From contig CAZIXE010000061.1 in assembly GCA_964543235.1 (NCBI GenBank), positions 1 through 22,298 of the forward strand: a stretch of DNA of 22,298 bases, in the 5' to 3' direction. The notes below the pieces were generated by a model. It searched no databases. It was given only the letters and a program-made list of their open reading frames with translations, and was not told where the DNA came from. The translations under genes and the position numbers were made by a program. Below are positions 15,560-22,298 of this stretch, in pieces (position 1 is the first letter of the stretch; each line of letters begins with the position of its first letter). This DNA is from JANMMJ01 sp964543235 (GTDB lineage: Bacteria > Pseudomonadota > Alphaproteobacteria > Rhizobiales > Aestuariivirgaceae).

Positions 15560-16858
15560 TTACTCCTTGATGTACATGTTGCGGGCGAGCTGGTTCTTGA
15601 TGGTGCCAAAGGCAGAAGACAGCTCGGCGTTGGTTTCGACGTTGAAATAGTATTGCGGTCCGGAGGCACAGTTGGCGAGGCGCTGCTCGGATGCTGCGTT
15701 CTGGTTGTCTGGCAGGTCGAAGGACACCGTCACGACCCTAATCCCGTTGGCCTTCATGGAATTGCACAGGGTGGTCAGATTGGCTTCGGCCTGGGGAACG
15801 CCCCATTTGTTGTTGGGGCCATAGCCGCCGCTGGTCTGGGCGCCGTCGGTCAGCAGCACGACCGCCTTCAGGGTGTTTTCAGTGCCGAGCGGCACGGTAT
15901 CGGTGAAGGGTTCGTTTGGCGTCATCATGTGATAGGCGATTTCCATGCCCAGCGTGATGTGGGTGTTGCCGATCGGCCGCATCTGGTTGACCTGGGCCAG
16001 CGTAGCGGCGTGGCTGGTGGTCATTGGCCGGACCGTGACGTTGTAGGTCGCATAGTTGCTGCACGAACTGTAGTAGTTCCACTTCGTGCTGTTGCTGCTG
16101 GTGGGAGTCGTCGGCTGCGTATTGTAAGGGTATTGGCGGTCCTCGATGCAGCGCGTTACGTTCGAATTCGATGTGCGGCCATAGTAATACTTGTCCGGCA
16201 TCGTCACGCGCACGGCTTCCGAGAACGGCACCAGGCCGAACTTGACGTCCATGTTCGTGCCATTCTGCGAGAGCTCACTGATCAGCTTGATCACTTCCTC
16301 GCGCATCGAGACATACTTGCGCTTGCTGCCGACATAGTCGTTCATGGAAGCGGAGTAGTCGACGACCAGGACGATCTCGCCCTTGTGAAACTGTGAAAAG
16401 ATCGGGAGCGCCACCGTTGAAGCGGACGAAATCGTGTCAAGCCCATCGGATTGCGACTGGTTTTCCGCCGAACCGCTGCCCGGCGACATGTTGAGCAGTT
16501 TGCCGAATGAAGTCTCGACCTTGCCCGAGGCCTTGACCGTAACGGACAGGTCCTGTGTGTTGAGAGTCACATTGACGGAGAGTGGGTTCTTCCCCATGCC
16601 CTCCGGCTTGTTGCCTTCGATGTATTGTTTGGCAACGGCAGCATAGTCGGCATTGCCGTTGCCGTACTGTGCAGCCGCGGCAAGCGCCGCCGAGTCGACG
16701 GCGGCTTGCAGTTTTGTTTTCGAATCCAACAAGTTGGAGAACTCGATCGCCGAGCCGACGGCAAGCATCAAGGGCAGGGCGGAAAGGCCAAAGACGAGTG
16801 CGGTATTGCCGCCGGCTTCCTTAAGGAAGCGGCGAATGATCGATTTCACAGCTGACAT
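15560..16858 (-). CDS. TadG-like protein with von Willebrand factor A domain
   Basis: 432-residue exported protein. Residues 1-60 are a TadG/TadE-like start: basic tail, hydrophobic anchor at about 19-38, then LLDSKTKLQAAVDSAALAAA. A beta-rich region follows (VNVTLNTQDLSVTVKASGKV). GSGSAEN is at 127-133. A vWA domain runs from about 160 to 430, with metal-site residues DYSAS (167-171) and LLTDG (Asp338). A Ser/Thr/Asn/Tyr-rich insertion with two cysteines (about 228-275) sits inside the vWA domain. TadG proteins of this build serve surface attachment in Tad pilus systems. The start at 16858 has GAGG about 9 bases upstream. It follows the small secreted protein after 42 bases, probably in one operon. 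Confidence 0.85.
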   Translation of the reverse strand: MSAVKSIIRRFLKEAGGNTALVFGLSALPLMLAVGSAIEFSNLLDSKTKLQAAVDSAALAAAAQYGNGNADYAAVAKQYIEGNKPEGMGKNPLSVNVTLNTQDLSVTVKASGKVETSFGKLLNMSPGSGSAENQSQSDGLDTISSASTVALPIFSQFHKGEIVLVVDYSASMNDYVGSKRKYVSMREEVIKLISELSQNGTNMDVKFGLVPFSEAVRVTMPDKYYYGRTSNSNVTRCIEDRQYPYNTQPTTPTSSNSTKWNYYSSCSNYATYNVTVRPMTTSHAATLAQVNQMRPIGNTHITLGMEIAYHMMTPNEPFTDTVPLGTENTLKAVVLLTDGAQTSGGYGPNNKWGVPQAEANLTTLCNSMKANGIRVVTVSFDLPDNQNAASEQRLANCASGPQYYFNVETNAELSSAFGTIKNQLARNMYIKE

Positions 16859-16900
16859 GGCGAAATGCCTCGGTCTTGAGTGTCGGGGAAGGGGGATGCG

Positions 16901-17230
16901 TCAGTTGCCCATGGTTTCGAGGACATCGACCGCCACAGGCTCCGACCTGTTGCAGAACCTGCCGGGGTTCGAGTCGTACTCGCCTTGAAGCCTGGCGAAG
17001 ATATCGCCGATCTCCTCGGAACTGGCGTTGATGTCCATGACTTCCTCCTCGACCGAGAGGTCGAGGTTTTCACGTTGGTTGTCGGTGGCCTCGACGTCGG
17101 TGTTGCAGAGCCGCATCATGAATTGGGTGCGGTAATAATCCTCGAGCTTGTCGGCCTGAGCGGCCGGTGCGGTGAGAAAAACCAGGGAAATGGCTGTCGT
17201 CAGCAGCTTCGCAGGACGGGTGCGTGACAT
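16901..17230 (-). CDS. Small secreted protein of unknown function
   Basis: 109-residue protein I do not recognise. It has a signal peptide (basic MSRTRPAK, hydrophobic core LLTTAISLVFLTAPAA, cleavage near AAQA-DKL). The mature part is about 83 residues, acidic and helix-prone, and its two cysteines (in RLCNTD and RFCNRS) could form one disulfide. AGAGGA lies 6 bases ahead of the ATG at 17230; an open frame further upstream lacks support. It is the first gene before the TadG-vWA gene, with only 42 bases between, so it may be exported with that protein as a partner or chaperone. That link rests on position alone. Confidence 0.7.
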   Translation of the reverse strand: MSRTRPAKLLTTAISLVFLTAPAAQADKLEDYYRTQFMMRLCNTDVEATDNQRENLDLSVEEEVMDINASSEEIGDIFARLQGEYDSNPGRFCNRSEPVAVDVLETMGN

Positions 17231-17330
17231 TGGCAATCCTCTTTCGAATCGGCTCCTGGCGGCGAACGCTGCAAGGGCCAGTTGTAAAAATTCGCGCAAG
17301 TTGTACCTGCCAGTCGCTAATACGCCGCGA

Positions 17331-17409
17331 CTCAGAACGGCTGATTTTTATTGATTGCTCATTCAGAACTGTGGATTTCGCTGGAATCCACTGAATGCTC
17401 GCTCAGAAT
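17331..17409. repeat. Cluster of direct and inverted repeats with two operator-like palindromes (copies A and B)
   Basis: Copy A TGATTGCTCATTCA (17352-17365) and copy B TGAATGCTCGCTCA (17392-17405) are direct repeats 40 bases apart, both followed by GAA. A third partial copy, CTCAGAAC, is at 17331-17338, so the TCAGAA cores are spaced 31 and 40 bases, close to whole helical turns. Between A and B lies a perfect seven-base inverted repeat GTGGATT/AATCCAC (17371-17377 with 17385-17391). CATTCA of A and TGAATG of B can extend this stem by six pairs, with a five-base bulge. The cluster lies 120-180 bases upstream of the small secreted protein gene and just past the end of the second binding-protein gene. 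It could be a repressor site array or a transcript-end structure; there is no U-tract on the minus strand. Confidence 0.45.
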
Positions 17410-17432
17410 TCTGCTCTATGCTTGCCGGTAGG

Positions 17433-18548
17433 TTAATCGGTGTCTTTCAATTCAACATATCTGCCAGCCGTCCAGCGATACCAGGCAAAGACCGGTGCTT
17501 TCAGGTCGCCCTTCGCGTCAAATGCAATGTCGCCCAATACGGTCGCAATTGGCCGGCCGGACCTCAGCTCCGAGGCAACAGCCCTGCCTTCGGTGGTGCC
17601 CGCCATTGCTGCTGCCGCAGCCCAGGCTTGCACGGCGGCATAGGCATGAAGCGTGTGGCCCTCGGGGACGATGTCGTGGTCCTGGAAGTCGCGGACGATG
17701 GCGGCGGCCGTGGCAAGGCCCATGGGATCCATGGGAAAGGTCATCAGAGTTCCCTCAGCGGCAGCGCCGGCAATGGTGCCGTACTCGTCGGTGACCAGCG
17801 TGTCGGCCGCGATCAGCTGGGCGGTGACCGCGTCGGCGCGCAGCCGGGCCGCGAGCAGCCCCAGCTCAGGGTGATAACCGCCCATATAGACGACGCCAAC
17901 TCCCGCGGATCTGATCCTGGCGCTCAGCGCCGAGAAGTCCTTGTCGCCCTGCCTGAAGGAGGCGCTCAAGGCCACCTTGCCGCCACCCTGCACGACTGCC
18001 GCCCGGAACCGCTCGGTGAGAAGCTTCGAGAAGGGGGTGCCGTCGTCGACCACGGCGACAGCAACACCGGGGTATTTCTCAGCAACGTATCTGCCTGCGA
18101 AGGTGCCCTGGGCATCATCGCGCGGGCAGACCCTGTGAACGTTCCAGTCGCCCTCATCAGTGAATTTCGGTGCCGAAGCGGCTGGTGAGATCATGACGAC
18201 GCCGGCCGCGGCATAGACGGGCGCAGCAGGGATGGAGGCGAAGCTGCAGAAGTGACCGGCCACAAAGGCGATGTGCCTCGCGACCAGTGTCCGGGCAGCC
18301 TCGACCGCCTTCCTAGGGTCGCAGGCGTCGTCGGCGACGTCAAGCAGCAACCGCTCACCGTTGACACCTCCCGCGGCATTGATGTCGGCGACGGCGCGCT
18401 CAGCGCCGCGCACGATCTGGCGGCCGAACTCGGCATACTGGCCAGTCGTCGGCCCGACGACCGCGATGCGGATCTCGGCCGCTGCGAGGCCAGCCTGCAC
18501 GCTCAGAGCGGCTACCAATGCAACAAGACTACAGCAGGCCTTCTTCAT
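17433..18548 (-). CDS. Branched-chain amino acid ABC transporter substrate-binding protein, second diverged copy
   Basis: 371-residue periplasmic binding protein of the LivJ/LivK type. The signal peptide is residues 1 to about 24, ending AGLAAA, and the mature part starts EIRIAVVGPTTGQYAEFG. It has the same length and layout as the copy just upstream, sharing DDACDP, AGHFCS and the PKFTDEGDWN segment. The ligand-contact regions differ: SFASIPAA in place of SGSSIPAS, SPAASAPK in place of TPASTNPK, and VTDEYG in place of NTEEF. This suggests a changed ligand. A terminator separates it from the upstream copy, so it needs read-through or its own promoter in the 47 bases upstream. Ligand not known. 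Confidence 0.88.
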   Translation of the reverse strand: MKKACCSLVALVAALSVQAGLAAAEIRIAVVGPTTGQYAEFGRQIVRGAERAVADINAAGGVNGERLLLDVADDACDPRKAVEAARTLVARHIAFVAGHFCSFASIPAAPVYAAAGVVMISPAASAPKFTDEGDWNVHRVCPRDDAQGTFAGRYVAEKYPGVAVAVVDDGTPFSKLLTERFRAAVVQGGGKVALSASFRQGDKDFSALSARIRSAGVGVVYMGGYHPELGLLAARLRADAVTAQLIAADTLVTDEYGTIAGAAAEGTLMTFPMDPMGLATAAAIVRDFQDHDIVPEGHTLHAYAAVQAWAAAAAMAGTTEGRAVASELRSGRPIATVLGDIAFDAKGDLKAPVFAWYRWTAGRYVELKDTD

Positions 18549-18592
18549 GGTCAGAACCGTGAATCACTCCCTGACATCTGCCACACTATAAC

Positions 18593-18623
18593 AAAGGACC
18601 CGCGCATTGGCTTGCGCGGGTCC
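18593..18623 (-). terminator. Terminator between the two binding-protein genes
   Basis: A perfect eleven-base inverted repeat GGACCCGCGCA/TGCGCGGGTCC (18596-18606 with 18613-18623, six-base loop) is followed on the minus strand by TTTGTTAT. It lies 22 bases beyond the stop of the first binding-protein gene. The U-tract is interrupted, so partial read-through into the second copy is possible. Confidence 0.8.
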
Positions 18624-18645
18624 CCCAGCAAACGATGTGTGAGGC

Positions 18646-19761
18646 TTACTGGATCGAGGGATCCTCGGCATACTTGCCGGCCGACCACTTGTACCAGACA
18701 TACTTGGCGTCCTTGATATCGCCCTTGGAATCGAGGCTCAGGTCGCCGAGAACGGTGTGGAGGGTATTTCCTGCACGAAGCCACTCGGCAATCTTCTTGC
18801 CGTCGGTGGTGCCGGTCGCGGCCACGCCCTGGGCCCAGGCTTGAATGGCGGCATAGGCATAGAGCGTGTAGCCTTCCGGATCATAGCCCGCCGCCTTGAA
18901 CTCCTCGACGATCTTGGCCGCTGAGGGGAAGTTGCGGGGTTCGGGCGCGAAGGTGAAAATCATGCCTTCACCGGCATCACCCGTGATGCTCCAGAACTCC
19001 TCGGTGTTGAAGGCGTCACCCGAGATCATCAATGCGCCCATGCCCTGGTCGCGCATCTGGCGAAGGATCAGGCCGCCTTCGGTGTGGTAGCCGCCGACAT
19101 AGACGACATCGATGCCAGCGTCCTTCATCTTGGAGACGAGGGCCGTGTAGTCCTTTTCACCGGCAGTGTAGGATTCGTTCATGGTCTCAGTGACGCCAGC
19201 GGCGTTCAACGCCTTGCGGGTCTCATCGGCGAGGCCTTTTCCGTAGGCTGACTTGTCGTCGATAATGGCGATTTTCTTGTCCTTGTAATGCTTGGCGATG
19301 AAGTTGCCGGCGACAATGCCCTGAGCATCGTCACGGCCGCAGACGCGGTGGGTGTTCCAGTCGCCTTCGTCAGTGAATTTGGGGTTGGTTGAGGCAGGGG
19401 TAATCTGCAGGATGCCTTCCTCGGCATAGACCTTGGAAGCTGGAATCGATGAACCCGAACAGAAGTGTCCGGCCATGAACTTGATGCCCTTCGATACCAT
19501 CTGGTTGGCGACAGCCACCGCCTGCTTCGGGTCGCAGGCATCGTCGCCAATTTCCAGCACCAGCTTCTCGCCAGCGACGCCGCCGGCAGCATTGAGGTCG
19601 GCAACAGCCTTCTCGGCGCCGCGCTTCAGCTGCTCACCAAACGAGGCATACTGGCCGGTGATGGGGCCAGCGACGCCGATGGTGATGTCGGCCCAGGCCG
19701 AAGACGCAGCGACCATCGCGGCGAAGCTGACGGCTGCGCCAGTCAGAAGAAATTTCTTCAT
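18646..19761 (-). CDS. Branched-chain amino acid ABC transporter substrate-binding protein (LivJ/LivK type)
   Basis: 371-residue periplasmic receptor for a high-affinity branched-chain amino acid importer. The signal peptide ends near ASSAWA (residue 24), and the mature part starts DITIGVAGPITGQYASFG. Ligand-site segments resemble E. coli LivJ/LivK: HFCSGSSIPAS, then GILQITPAST. Two lobes are visible, with the hinge-region VVYVGGYHTEGG. GGGAGA lies about 8 bases before the ATG. It is downstream of livM-livG-livF and the small membrane gene but separated by a terminator, so it probably also has its own promoter in 19762-19852, allowing higher expression than the membrane parts. Confidence 0.93.
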   Translation of the reverse strand: MKKFLLTGAAVSFAAMVAASSAWADITIGVAGPITGQYASFGEQLKRGAEKAVADLNAAGGVAGEKLVLEIGDDACDPKQAVAVANQMVSKGIKFMAGHFCSGSSIPASKVYAEEGILQITPASTNPKFTDEGDWNTHRVCGRDDAQGIVAGNFIAKHYKDKKIAIIDDKSAYGKGLADETRKALNAAGVTETMNESYTAGEKDYTALVSKMKDAGIDVVYVGGYHTEGGLILRQMRDQGMGALMISGDAFNTEEFWSITGDAGEGMIFTFAPEPRNFPSAAKIVEEFKAAGYDPEGYTLYAYAAIQAWAQGVAATGTTDGKKIAEWLRAGNTLHTVLGDLSLDSKGDIKDAKYVWYKWSAGKYAEDPSIQ

Positions 19762-19852
19762 CTAAGGATTCTCCCTTGGGTGTTTGACCCTGTCGGATCT
19801 TTCGGGGCTTGCTGCCCCTTGGCACACCTTCTAGCCGCTCGCTCCGTTCAAG

Positions 19853-19890
19853 AAAAGGGGGTTATGAACTGCCGTTCGATCCACCCCCTT
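19853..19890 (-). terminator. Terminator of the liv membrane/ATPase operon
   Basis: The inverted repeat AAGGGGGT/ACCCCCTT (19855-19862 with 19883-19890) contains an inner GAAC/GTTC stem. On the minus strand it ends in CCCCCTTTTCTTG. Its first arm overlaps the stop codon of the small membrane protein gene at 19889. It separates the transporter genes from the binding-protein genes. Confidence 0.6.
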
Positions 19891-20233
19891 AATTTCCCTT
19901 GGGTTTCCAGGAGAACGGCCCCGACCGCTCATACAGCCAGGGATACTGCCGGGTCATCTGGTGCGTGCGCATGAGCCGATAGCCGAACAGTGCGGCCAGC
20001 ACCAGCACGATGAAGTCGACCAGGAAGTAATGCAGCGTGAAGAGCGAACCGTTGAACAGAGCATAATGCAGGAAACGCAGGGCCATAGCCATTGGCACCA
20101 TATAGGCAACGGGCATCCACAGCGGGCGCCATTTCTGGGCGAGGGCGCGGCCCGCCAGAAAGGCGGCGCCGCCGGCGATGACCACCGTCATGATGAGGAA
20201 GTTCCAGACATTGTGCTCGATGATGAGGCTCAT
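19889..20233 (-). CDS. Small membrane protein of the liv cluster, DUF6867-like
   Basis: 114-residue integral membrane protein with three predicted hydrophobic helices, at about residues 10-30, 38-58 and 67-88, and a polar C-terminal tail ending WLYERSGPFSWKPKGN. I match it from memory to the DUF6867 family, found beside liv transporter genes in Hyphomicrobiales; no function is established that I know of. It follows livF by 15 bases and its stop lies in the operon terminator, so it is the last gene of the liv transcript. It may be an accessory part of the transporter, but there is no direct evidence. An AAGGCAG ribosome-binding site lies ahead of the ATG. Confidence 0.7.
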   Translation of the reverse strand: MSLIIEHNVWNFLIMTVVIAGGAAFLAGRALAQKWRPLWMPVAYMVPMAMALRFLHYALFNGSLFTLHYFLVDFIVLVLAALFGYRLMRTHQMTRQYPWLYERSGPFSWKPKGN

Positions 20234-20248
20234 ACTTTGGCTGCCTTG

Positions 20249-20971
20249 CTAATGGGCGCCGCCCTCAAGATAGGCGGCGCGGATTTCGGGTCTCGCCAGC
20301 AGTTCCTTGCCGGTGCCCGACATGGTGATCTTGCCATTCACCATCACATAGGCGCGATGGGCCAGTTTCAGGGCGTGGAAGGCGTTCTGCTCGACAAGAA
20401 ACACAGTGAGACCTTCCTGTGCGTTGAGCACCCTGATCGCGTCGAAGATCTGGCGGACGATCAGTGGCGCGAGGCCCAGGGACGGCTCATCGAGCAGGAG
20501 CAGACGCGGCCTTGCCATGAGCGCGCGGGCAATGGCCAGCATCTGCTGCTCGCCGCCGGACAGCGTGCCGCCGCGCTGATTCTGGCGTTTCTCGAGTATC
20601 GGGAACATCTTGAAGACGCGGGCGCAGTCCTCGGCGAAGAACTTCGGGTCGACAATCGCGGCGCCCATCTGGAGATTCTCGATGACGCTCATGCGGGGGA
20701 AGATGCGCCGGCCCTCGGGAGACTGGGCGATGCGCAGCCTGGCGATCACATGAGTCGGCAAGTGGGTGATGTCATGGCCATCGAAGGTGATGGTGCCCGA
20801 GCGGGCGCGCGGGGCACCGCAGATGGTCATCATCAGCGTCGATTTCCCGGCACCGTTGGAGCCGATCAGGGTCACGATCTCGCCCTGGTTTACATCGAGA
20901 TCAATGCCACGCAGGGCCTGAATCTTGCCGTAGAACGTCTCGACGCCACGGACCGACAGGAGGGAGGTCAT
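20249..20971 (-). CDS. livF: Branched-chain amino acid ABC transporter ATP-binding protein LivF
   Basis: 240-residue ABC ATPase, one of the two that drive the Liv importer from the cytoplasmic side. Walker A GSNGAGKST is at 37-45, the signature LSGGEQQ at 137-143, and Walker B LLLLDEP around 157-163. IAQSPEGRRIFPRMSV is typical of LivF. Its ATG overlaps the livG stop (ATGA) and is preceded by a strong GGAGGT site inside livG. The small membrane gene follows after 15 bases. Confidence 0.95.
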   Translation of the reverse strand: MTSLLSVRGVETFYGKIQALRGIDLDVNQGEIVTLIGSNGAGKSTLMMTICGAPRARSGTITFDGHDITHLPTHVIARLRIAQSPEGRRIFPRMSVIENLQMGAAIVDPKFFAEDCARVFKMFPILEKRQNQRGGTLSGGEQQMLAIARALMARPRLLLLDEPSLGLAPLIVRQIFDAIRVLNAQEGLTVFLVEQNAFHALKLAHRAYVMVNGKITMSGTGKELLARPEIRAAYLEGGAH

Positions 20972-21828
20972 CCGCGCACCTCCTTCTTCGCCGCCGCAAT
21001 GGCGGCGCGCTCCTCCGCTTCATCGTCGACACCGAGATAGGCGCGGATGACCGCCGGATCGGACTTCACCTGAACAGGCGTACCGTCGGAGATCTTTTCG
21101 CCATAGTCGAGCACCACGATATGGTCGGATATGCCCATGACCACGCTCATGTCGTGCTCGATCAACAAGATGCCGATCTTTTCGTCGTGCTTGATCGACA
21201 ACAGGAGCTTGTTCAACTCCTCCGACTCGCGCGGATTGAGACCCGCAGCAGGCTCATCGAGGCAGAGCAGGGTAGGGCCGGTGCACATGGCGCGGGCGAT
21301 TTCCAGGCGGCGCTGGGCGCCGTAGGGCAGATCGCCGGCCGGATCGTCGGCTCGGTCGATGAGGCCGGTGCGTTCCAGCCAGAATTTTGCCCTCTCGATT
21401 GCCTGGCGTTCCGCCTGCTTGTAACCGGCGGTGCCGAAGATGCCGGCGACAGTAAAGCCGGAAGCGCGCATCAGGGTGTTGTGCTGCGCGACGACGAGGT
21501 TCTCAAGCACCGTCATGCCGGCGAACAGGCGGATGTTCTGGAACGTGCGCGCCACCTTCGCATGCTGGGCAATACGGAAGTCGTCCATGCGCTCCAGAAT
21601 GAACTGGCGGCCGTCGGCATGATGCAGCTGGATCATGCCTTCGGTCGGCTTGTAGAAGCCGGTAATGCAGTTAAACACGGTGGTCTTGCCGGCGCCATTG
21701 GGACCGATCAGAGCGGTAATGTCATTGCGCGCGGCAGTGAATGACAGGTTGTCGATGGCGGTGAGGCCGCCGAAGCGCATGGTCAGATGGTCCACCTGCA
21801 GCAGCGGATCGACTTCCCAGCTCGCCAT
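20968..21828 (-). CDS. livG: Branched-chain amino acid ABC transporter ATP-binding protein LivG
   Basis: 286-residue ABC ATPase, partner of LivF. Walker A GPNGAGKTT is at 42-50, the LivG-type VARTFQNIRLF is around 92-102, the signature variant LPYGAQRRLEIA is at 167-178, and Walker B LLCLDEPAAGLNPRE starts at about 187. The standard LivG signature has LSYGQQRRLEIA, so the sequence is slightly altered but the pattern is intact. I chose the ATG at 21828; a TTG two codons earlier would overlap the livM stop. The C-terminus carries the LivG-specific extension ending AAKKEVRG. It overlaps livF by four bases. Confidence 0.94.
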   Translation of the reverse strand: MASWEVDPLLQVDHLTMRFGGLTAIDNLSFTAARNDITALIGPNGAGKTTVFNCITGFYKPTEGMIQLHHADGRQFILERMDDFRIAQHAKVARTFQNIRLFAGMTVLENLVVAQHNTLMRASGFTVAGIFGTAGYKQAERQAIERAKFWLERTGLIDRADDPAGDLPYGAQRRLEIARAMCTGPTLLCLDEPAAGLNPRESEELNKLLLSIKHDEKIGILLIEHDMSVVMGISDHIVVLDYGEKISDGTPVQVKSDPAVIRAYLGVDDEAEERAAIAAAKKEVRG

Positions 21829-21830
21829 GC

Positions 21831-22298
21831 TCAACCGTGTCCCTGGGCCACGAGGTCAGCGGAGACGGCCTTCTTCTCCCTGAGATAGACGGTCGGTTCG
21901 CGCCTGGTGACGAGGCCGCGCGGGCGCCAGCGCATGATGAGCACCATGGCGAGGCCAACCGCCAGCATGCGGTACTGCACCGGATCGAAACCGGCGGGCA
22001 TGATCATCTTAAGCACATCCATTTCGCGGAACAGCTCGAAGGCGCCGATGATCACCACCGCCGAAATGACGACACCGATCTGCGATCCAAGGCCACCGAG
22101 CACCACGATGGCAAGGATGATTGCCGATTCCATGAAAACAAAGGACTCGGGACTGATGAAACCCTGGCGGGTGGCGAAGAAGGAACCGGCAAAGCCGCCG
22201 AACATGGCGCCGATGGCAAAGGCGGTCAGCTTGGTGTTGGTGGTGTTGATGCCGAGCGAACGGCAAGCAATCTCATCCTCGCGCAGCGCCTCCCAGGC
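21831..22298 (-). CDS. livM: Branched-chain amino acid ABC transporter permease LivM (C-terminal part, cut by window edge)
   Basis: The last 155 residues of a LivM-type permease; the 5' part lies beyond the right edge of the window. The frame is open to the edge. It contains the conserved cytoplasmic loop WEALREDEIACRSLGINT, which contacts the ATPases, then hydrophobic helices (GAMFGGFAGSFFATRQG, SAIILAIVVLGGLGSQIG) and a polar tail. An ATG inside this part (22205) is not the true start. livG begins within three bases of its stop, so they are translated together. livH is expected further upstream, outside the window. Confidence 0.94.
   Translation of the reverse strand, partial: AWEALREDEIACRSLGINTTNTKLTAFAIGAMFGGFAGSFFATRQGFISPESFVFMESAIILAIVVLGGLGSQIGVVISAVVIIGAFELFREMDVLKMIMPAGFDPVQYRMLAVGLAMVLIMRWRPRGLVTRREPTVYLREKKAVSADLVAQGHG

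Noticed and set aside
12412..17230. A complete Tad pilus locus
   Set aside because: Only TadG-like proteins are present; no pilin, ATPase, membrane platform, secretin or peptidase gene is in the window.
17360..17397. Hairpin near the end of the second binding-protein gene, as a rho-independent terminator
   Set aside because: On the minus strand the sequence after the stem is A-rich, not T-rich. It may still act as a transcript end by another route, so it was listed with the repeat cluster.
19961..21040. A 359-codon plus-strand open frame opposite the small membrane gene and livF
   Set aside because: Antisense to genes with intact Walker motifs and coupled starts; its composition is typical of a shadow frame.

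Overview
The window is GC-rich, densely coded DNA whose gene families point to an alphaproteobacterium, most likely of the order Hyphomicrobiales (Rhizobiales). The clues are a DUF1476-type ATP synthase zeta subunit beside purine genes, a purC-purS-purQ run, a DUF2259 secreted protein, TadG-like proteins, and a liv transporter operon with an extra small membrane protein. This assignment comes from gene families only. No rRNA, tRNA, CRISPR array, insertion sequence or phage gene was seen.

Layout, left to right. (1) 149-1933 (+): an M3 oligoendopeptidase F. It converges with (2) a minus-strand purine operon, purC-purS-purQ (3642 to 1950), which is not followed by purL. (3) 3859-6195 (+): a tight run of three genes encoding the zeta subunit, a HpcH/HpaI-family aldolase and a divergent nicotinate phosphoribosyltransferase-like protein. 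(4) 6270-6713 (+): a small exported L,D-transpeptidase whose stop codon overlaps that of minus-strand purB (6710-8011). (5) 8096-8716 (+): a HAD phosphatase. (6) 8773-11302 (+): an ECF sigma factor overlapping a YfbK-type von Willebrand factor A (vWA) membrane protein whose N-terminal tail could be the sigma regulator. (7) 11327-12297 (-): a stand-alone Lrp/AsnC ligand-binding domain coupled to a DUF2259 secreted protein.

(8) 12412-17230 (-) is the most unusual part. It holds three consecutive TadG-like, membrane-anchored exported proteins and a small secreted protein, with no pilin, ATPase, secretin or prepilin peptidase in the window. One of the three carries a vWA domain. The other two are paralogues with repetitive, probably beta-helical C-terminal modules. 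All three share a G[S/P]GSAEN heptapeptide at nearly the same position. Strong hairpin/U-tract terminators end the two paralogues. A recurring imperfect palindrome lies upstream of at least two of the transcription units.

(9) 17433-22298 (-): branched-chain amino acid ABC transport. The order of transcription is livM (cut by the window edge), livG, livF, a DUF6867-like membrane protein, a terminator, a LivJ/K-type binding protein, a second terminator, and a diverged second copy of the binding protein.

Metabolically, the left half covers purine synthesis (purC, S, Q and B), NAD-related salvage and peptide turnover. The right half covers envelope and surface functions and nutrient uptake. The best places to look for something undescribed are the TadG-like cluster with its shared motifs and operator-like repeats, and the sigma/vWA membrane pair.
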